Shown piece by piece: positions 57,687 to 64,000 of a stretch of DNA of 64,000 nucleotides. Under the pieces are notes generated by a model. The model was not told where the DNA came from. It saw only the letters and a program-made list of their open reading frames with translations, and did no database searches. Location of the stretch: assembly GCA_025345505.1 (NCBI GenBank), contig JANVCC010000073.1:9428887-9492886 (forward strand), read 5' to 3'. Position numbers and translations under genes: made by a program. How positions within the stretch are numbered: the first letter of the stretch is position 1; each line of letters opens with the position of its first letter. Source of the DNA: Todiramphus chloris collaris (lineage: Eukaryota > Chordata > Aves > Coraciiformes > Alcedinidae).

Positions 57687-60600
57687 AGGTTTCCCAGTTA
57701 ATACAGAATACATCATGTCTAGTTGTCCATCTTCACCTCAGTTCCCATCCTACTAATGTAAGAATTCTTTGTCTACAGCTTGGAAATCTCCTTGCATCAG
57801 AAAGGAGAGCACCTCACTGAATCCTGTGTTACCTCAGCATTTTGATTATGAAGTCTTATCTTTAAGAAGCACTGTATTTTTAAAAGATGTATCTTATTTG
57901 TATGATGACCTAGAAATTATTTTTACTACTTAAAATGTGTGATTTGAAAAGATGCCCCAACACTTATGTCTATAAGTTGTTTAAAATATATTCAATACTA
58001 TGGTTTACTATACAAAATCCTAATACAAATTAAAAAAAAAAAAACAAAACCAAACAGTTGCTGTGACAACTTAATTTATGCCCTTACCTAAAAGAAACAA
58101 CAGTAACAATACAGTTGTTGTGGCCTGTAAGTACCAATATAGAAATTTCTATTAAATTTGAAATCTTCTTTACAAATATTTTTGAGTAATAGATCGATTT
58201 GCAATTGAAACAGTCATGCTTAACTGGCTTACATACAACAGAACACTTAAGCAGCATATTTGAATACCTCAGCAATTATTACCAGTTAGTGTCTTAGTTA
58301 TAGTACATTAATAAATAGTTCTCTGCATAATAAAAAGAATTTACAGGAAAGAGCTACTGCATTCCTTTTAGCACTTATGTATTCAATAACAAGTCAAAGT
58401 TTTCCAGTTTCACTGAATAAGGGTAAGAAAGTTGCCAAGGAAAATATGGTGAATTGGATGAAATTGCAGCATCCAGTAAAACAATAGTAAAAGGTACACT
58501 AAGGTCAATAAAATATCTATGATGATATCTATCTATTGCATCTCATTTCTTTTTTTTCTTTTTCAGGTTTTCTACAGTCATGATTTTTTTTCTTCCTTTT
58601 GGCTATCTTTTATTTTTCATCCTACAAGGATGAAATGAAACCAAGTAAAATTGCCTTCTCTTATCCTCCTGACATTGAGGACAAAGACTTTATCCAAATA
58701 CTACACAATACAGTTTTCAGTAGATGAAAAAGACTGCTGTACTCTATAGAAGTAAGAATCCACAGGAGGCTGCAATGAAAGGATGGAATGAACTTGATCA
58801 GAAACAAAGAAAAAGGGTCTCTGTGTCAGTGGTGTACAGTGGTTTTTTTTTTTTTCCTTTTTACGTTGTTGGAAGAGTTAAGGAGTAAGTCACACTGTTA
58901 GCATCAAGAGCAGCAGTGCCCGCCCTGAGTAAGTATCTTGGATAAAAAAGTATTCAGTACTCCATTTCCAACAAAGAATGGAGGTGGATACAAAAAGAGA
59001 CAGAGAACATCTTGCCCAATCTGGTATTTCACAGTGCTGATAAATGCAGCTCACAAAGTTCAGCGTTTCTATTTCTCTTGATGCCCAAAGAACTAGGAAT
59101 TTGATCTTTGATTCAATTGCTGCCATCATCAGCTTGTGTCTTTTAAAAGTAACATTTAGAGCATGAAAGTCTGAGAGACTGGGCAATCAACACCAAGGCC
59201 AGCAGCTGCAGTATGATGCAGCCCTTTTCGTTTATGTAGACCAAAAGAGTAATATTACTCTGATTGCAGACTGCTTACGCCTCCTGTTTTTTTAGTGCTG
59301 CTCTCATACATGTTTTAAATTATTAAATTCAGAAGTTGGAAAAATGAGGTTAAATAGTGGGATGTTCACAGCACTGAAATATAAAGCAAGAGCACAGGAT
59401 AGTACAAGGTTAGGGAGGTAATTAAGGAAAATCTTTATCTTTCTAGCTGGCAACTTTCAATTGCTTCATCCTGAGTTGGACTAGGCATGAAAATACCTTT
59501 TCCAAGGATCTGATGTATAGACATCAGATTGATTTCATAATTTATTTTTCTTCAGTATGTTTTTAAAGGTATTTGTCGATTTATAACTTCAGTTTTCTTT
59601 GTCTTGGTGCAAAGATGCAGTCACTCTTTTCTATATCTGCCTCAAATGATGCTGGAAACTATCTCTATCCTAAACCAAATCTCTGAGACAGATATAAAAC
59701 TGAAATATGCAACCTAAAATGAAAGACAGGTTGATTTGGTGAAGTGTGATTCTATGGCTGAAGAAATTAGGACAAGGTGCTTATATGGAATAATGTTGGT
59801 TTCTGTTTGATAAAATTCTGTATAAACACCGAGTGTCCTCATCCTATACTTGAGAATCATATTCTGTTTTCTGTTAGGACTTATGACTTGCTGGGTACAA
59901 GGATATGTCCTTCCTCTACAGGAACATACCTTACTGCTAAAGACCTATTACTGGGAAGTAGGAAATAGGGGCTAGAATTCTTGGACCTGGAGAAAGCAAT
60001 TTAAGAAAAGGTTTTTAAATTTTACTGGAAGGTTTTCATAACAGCTCTCATGTCCCATGTTTGTGAATGGAAGTGATTGTGAATCTTAATACATTTCTTT
60101 ATCATTCTGCTACTTCATGTGTATTGCAGAAATAATGATGAATTTCATTTCTTTATCAAAATTAAGGTCTATTTGCATGAGTATTCCGCAAAATAGTGAT
60201 GTCAGTAATGCACCTACATCTTAAATCTTTGTTCACCATGATTAACCATGATCACTATTCTCTCTGCTTTCCTAAGTTGATGTTCTCAGGACTGAAGTAA
60301 ATTGAATTCTATAATAAACCAAATTTTATAATGTTCTATGTATTGTTCTGTGGTTGCTGTAATTCAGGGCATGACAGATGACAGCCCTGAAATCTGTACA
60401 TGCTTGTCTAATGTTTTTCAGGAAGTGACAGATATCCTTACTTTTGAAAAAAACATCAGATTAATCTTTGCTTATTTGTCTAGGTATTGTCCATCTGCAT
60501 CTAAGTGCTGTTGATTTATCTGACTGTTCTTCAATGTAAATAAAAATGGCCTCATTTAATGTAACTGCATCTGGCAAAATCTGTGGGAACCAGCTTTTCG

Positions 60601-61498
60601 GAATGTTAAGGTCCTTTACTGCAAACATTCCAAGTATATATATAAGGAATAGAAACATCAAATTTGTATGTGAAAATTTCTTACATTTTCTCAATGTTAT
60701 GACATGATACAAGGAATCTGATTTTAGATACATAAAAATGTAGGAAGAAAATGACGAAACACTTCTTACTTTTTTGCCAGGAGCAAAGCAATGTCAACAA
60801 TAAGCTACTTAATATATGTAGGGGAGCAAAAATAATGTCAGGATTATTTCTGAGCATTATCCATGTTTATGAATTGTATTGTGTAAAAAGGTTCCTATAC
60901 AGAATTGCACACAACCTACATTTTAAACAAGTTATGAGGCACAGAAGCATGCCTATATTCTTCTTAAGAGGAAGATTCCTCATATTTTCACTTTCTGATT
61001 TCACTTTCAGCTCACCAGAGCAGTACATCAAGTAATAAAAATACATTAAACTTGACTCTCCAAGCACTTAGTTTTGCTAAACAGTGAAATTCATGTAGAG
61101 CAGAATAATGGAGCAAACTATGAACCTTTCACAGTATTGCAGTCTTTTGGGTAGTCAGGTTTGTATATCTTGGGTATGACATAGTGTCATCACATTATGA
61201 ACTCATAAAGGTGATTTAACATCATCCTGACTTCTGCAAGAACTTTAAAGAAAAGTCACATATGAGAAATGGTGACTGAAATATTAATTATTATAATCGT
61301 CCTTTTAGAAAAATATGACCATTTAATGCAGGTAACGAGTAGCAAAAGCTAAGGTTTGCAACTTGTACTTATCCAGTACCTCCAATTAGCTGTCTTGGAA
61401 GGGGAGGAAAGGGAGTGAGAACCCCTTTCAACTGAAATCTCTCCCCCCTGCCACTCCTCACAGAGACCATAGAAAAAAAAGGGATTTCAAAGCGGTCT

Positions 61499-61530
<32 letters not shown>

Positions 61531-64000
61531 ATAAATAGGTCTCCTTCTGATATTGCTTTCCTATGAACGGAAGATCTGCCTCTATTATTAATATATCATT
61601 GCACATATCAGATGCGAGAGACCCTGGTCCAAGTTTATTCATTAATGATTTTAGGAGACTAAAGCTGAAACTGTTTTCTTCCTTCCTCTAAGTTGGTCTC
61701 AGGCATGCATAAGAATAGGTACAGTTTGGTGTTGATTTGGGGAAAGATGTTCTTCTGATCAGCAGTCGTTTTAGATAAATGGATGCAGCTTTTGCATACA
61801 AGGTTGGACTTATTTTTTGTCTGTACATAGGAGCCAGATTCCAGTATTTTTGTTAGAAAATGTATTTCAGAGCTTACCTGTCTTCACTATTACTGTTGCT
61901 CCATATCAGTGCAAAATCAAACAGCATTAAAAGCTCTGGGAGAAAACATAGGTTCTATGCTGTTTCAGTTAATGTGCTTTTTTTTTTTTTTTTTGTGGTG
62001 GGTGAGGGTAGTATCTTCCTCATACAATAAATACCATTCATGCCTTGGTAGTTTGAAAAAATTAAAAAAAAAAAGTGTTTAGAGTTTTAAATTTGCTTTG
62101 CATTCTCTATATAGAAAACTGTGGAAAAATCATTTTGTAAGCAAATCAAAAGCTCAAGTTCTGTTACAATAGGAATACCTGTTCCTTAATGGAGTTGTGC
62201 CTATAAATAGGTCATGTAACCTGGTGTTACATCCAGCTGCTTTTGTTCTTGACACATAATCTTGTAGTATCTTTCACTTGTCTTGACAGTGGTATCTGGA
62301 AGTATTTAGCAACCTGGGCTTCTTTCCTGTTCAGTGTTCAGTTCCTTTGTGTATGCCCTAATGAATACTGCTGCATAGCATGTAGAAGTAAACATTGTAA
62401 ATGTGTGATCACTACATTCACTTGAATTCTTCTGTCCCATTTGAAAAGAACATGAGCACAGTACCTATGATTAAGCCATAATGTCTTTCTGAATGTGTAA
62501 CTATTTTAGCCAAGCACACAACTTGCTTTTCTATGAGGAATTCTTTGTCATTGCTCTTCCTTTCCTATCTTCTGTGGACTTCTAGACTAACCTTTCTTCC
62601 TTCCTTTTTATCATGTTTTTTGCATATCAGTAAGAATCTGTTTTCTAAGACTCTCTCGCCTGCAGTATTTTTAACAATTTCAGTATTTAAATATGAATCA
62701 GTTTTTGTAGGTGAAAAGCAGAAGCTATATCTGCATAAGTAAAAACTGTCAGGCTTTTTTCACAAAAAAAAATCTAAATCTATAGGTGCTGTTGCTTTTG
62801 CACATATTTTGGGCAGGTTTCTTTTTGGTAGGTACTGCAGTTTCTGTGTGTGATCTGTAGAGTATTTAAATGCTTTCTGTGTTTGCATGTCAACTTTCCT
62901 TGATTTTAGGGGTGGTTTCTCATGCTGAGTCCTAAGTTGGCAAATGTCATGTGGCCTTATCCTACTTTGATGGTTCTGACTGCTCCCACTGCTTTCTTTA
63001 ATGTGGTTTGGATCAATATAAGCTTTCCAGAAAGAAACATATGTAAGGCGCTTACAGTGGTCAAGAACAGTGGTAAAGTGGTAGATGCTTATAAATAAGG
63101 ATAGGAAAAGTAGTAGCAAGATGAAAGAATGATGAGCAAGGGAGGAAGGAAGAAGAGACTTAAAAAGTAATGAGAAAAATCCTGTTAAATTGTCATTTAC
63201 TTCTTACCAACCCCAGAGTGTTAACACCCTTCTAGCTGTACCCAGCGCCTGATAATTGTCTTTAATAAAAAGTGAAGAGTTGAACCGTATGCTGTCATGA
63301 CTAAGCTGTACCATTTAAATTTGAATTCTTTTCTTTGTGTGTAGCTACAGAAACAAAAGAATCAACCCCCTAACCAATTTGGATAAATCACTAAAATTTC
63401 AGAGTACAAAGGCTCTGTTCAGACCATGGAGAGAATGGCTTGTTGCAGACTGTGTTGGTATGTACTTAGGGAGGGAGAACAACCACAGCTACCTGCTGTG
63501 TTTCACGTTTCACTGTAAACTTACCTCTAGTTCATGATCATGAGAGGGCTTCACCCTTCCAAGGGGACTGTTGCTCAGTGAATAGTTTTGCATTAAATTC
63601 TCTCACTTTCAGAGATGAAATCCAAAATTAAAAGCAAACTTTTGAGTCTCAGCCTTAGTCTCCAGTCATAAGTGTTGTTTTTAGCTATATGCTGCCAAAC
63701 AATAGGGCTGACACAACAGATGTGTCAAATCCTGACTTTAGCATCTGTATCAGTGTTGTCTAAAATTTATTAAGCCCTGCAGGAATTAAAAATGCAGGGT
63801 TTTAGTTTGTATGCTTACCGTGTCTGTTGTGGATGGAATGAGCAGAGTCTGGCAGCTAAGGGTGTACTTGCTCCTAGAGGCTTACATGTATGGCAGGTCA
63901 AAAAGCCACTATGCCACTGTTCATTCTATAGATGCTTTCCACAAATTTGAAGTTGCATTTTGATGGACAACCTAAGTCAAAGTAATGAAAGCTAATTTGA
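57687..64000. other. Unique DNA, no gene seen
   Basis: AT-rich with homopolymer runs (for example T17 at 61978-61994) and short frames (up to 119 codons at 62760-63119, minus strand, motif-free). No CR1 or LTR recognised in this last 6.3 kb, which makes it the longest TE-poor stretch in the window. Confidence 0.5.
61501..61530. repeat. GTT trinucleotide microsatellite
   Basis: Ten perfect GTT units. Probably length-polymorphic between individuals. Confidence 0.97.

Noticed and set aside
57321-57716. 131-codon minus-strand frame as a gene
   Set aside because: Pro-, Ser- and Phe-rich low-information translation of a purine-rich strand; it spans the 19-bp repeat structure and shows no known motif.

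Overview
The window is vertebrate nuclear DNA from a bird. It is AT-rich, holds no operon or compact gene, and carries about fifteen pieces of CR1 non-LTR retrotransposon. Many of these keep the CR1 3' end (short ATTCTGTG-type units) and recognisable ORF2 reverse-transcriptase motifs. It also holds six avian-type endogenous retrovirus LTRs. CR1 makes up roughly a seventh of the window by my boundaries, which is high for a bird. That would fit a CR1-rich non-passerine lineage such as woodpeckers or hornbills and hoopoes, but the species cannot be fixed from sequence alone. I found no convincing host protein-coding gene, tRNA gene or CRISPR, so the region is best read as intergenic or deep intronic DNA.

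Layout. 1-3.9 kb: unique DNA. 3903-4369: a solo LTR with a TCAGC target-site duplication, followed by about 1 kb of GC-richer unassigned DNA. 5.4 kb: a minus-strand poly(A) signature. 6.7, 11.0 and 15.6-16.6 kb: CR1 tails, one of them a nested CR1-in-CR1. 20.8-24.7 kb: a CR1 cluster with a long 3' half of ORF2. 29.2-30.0 kb: a solo LTR of about 800 bp (TSD CCTCA). 30.7-32.3 kb: the longest CR1, with a frameshifted RT. 34.6-36.4 kb: CR1 pieces, including a second nest. 38.1-38.7 kb: an LTR of a second type. 44.5-45.1 kb: CR1. 45.8-46.9 kb: an LTR of a third type with internal tandem repeats. 47.8-48.65 kb: CR1. 49.8-51.1 kb: a partial minus-strand provirus, made of a 5' LTR, a tRNA-Lys primer-binding site and a leader ORF. 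52.0-52.2 kb: a U2 snRNA/CR1 chimera. 54.1-54.9 kb: a third copy of the 800-bp LTR, solo with TSD AGGAG. 56.5-57.0 kb: a young CR1 tail. 57-64 kb: unique DNA with microsatellites.

How the parts relate. CR1 supplies reverse transcriptase that copies its own 3' end and is the likely source of the U2/CR1 chimera by template switching. The three 800-bp LTRs belong to one Lys-primed (betaretrovirus/ERVK-like) family. Only the 50.3-51.1 kb copy retains any internal sequence. Its leader holds a 105-codon hydrophobic ORF that I do not recognise and that merits the closest look.
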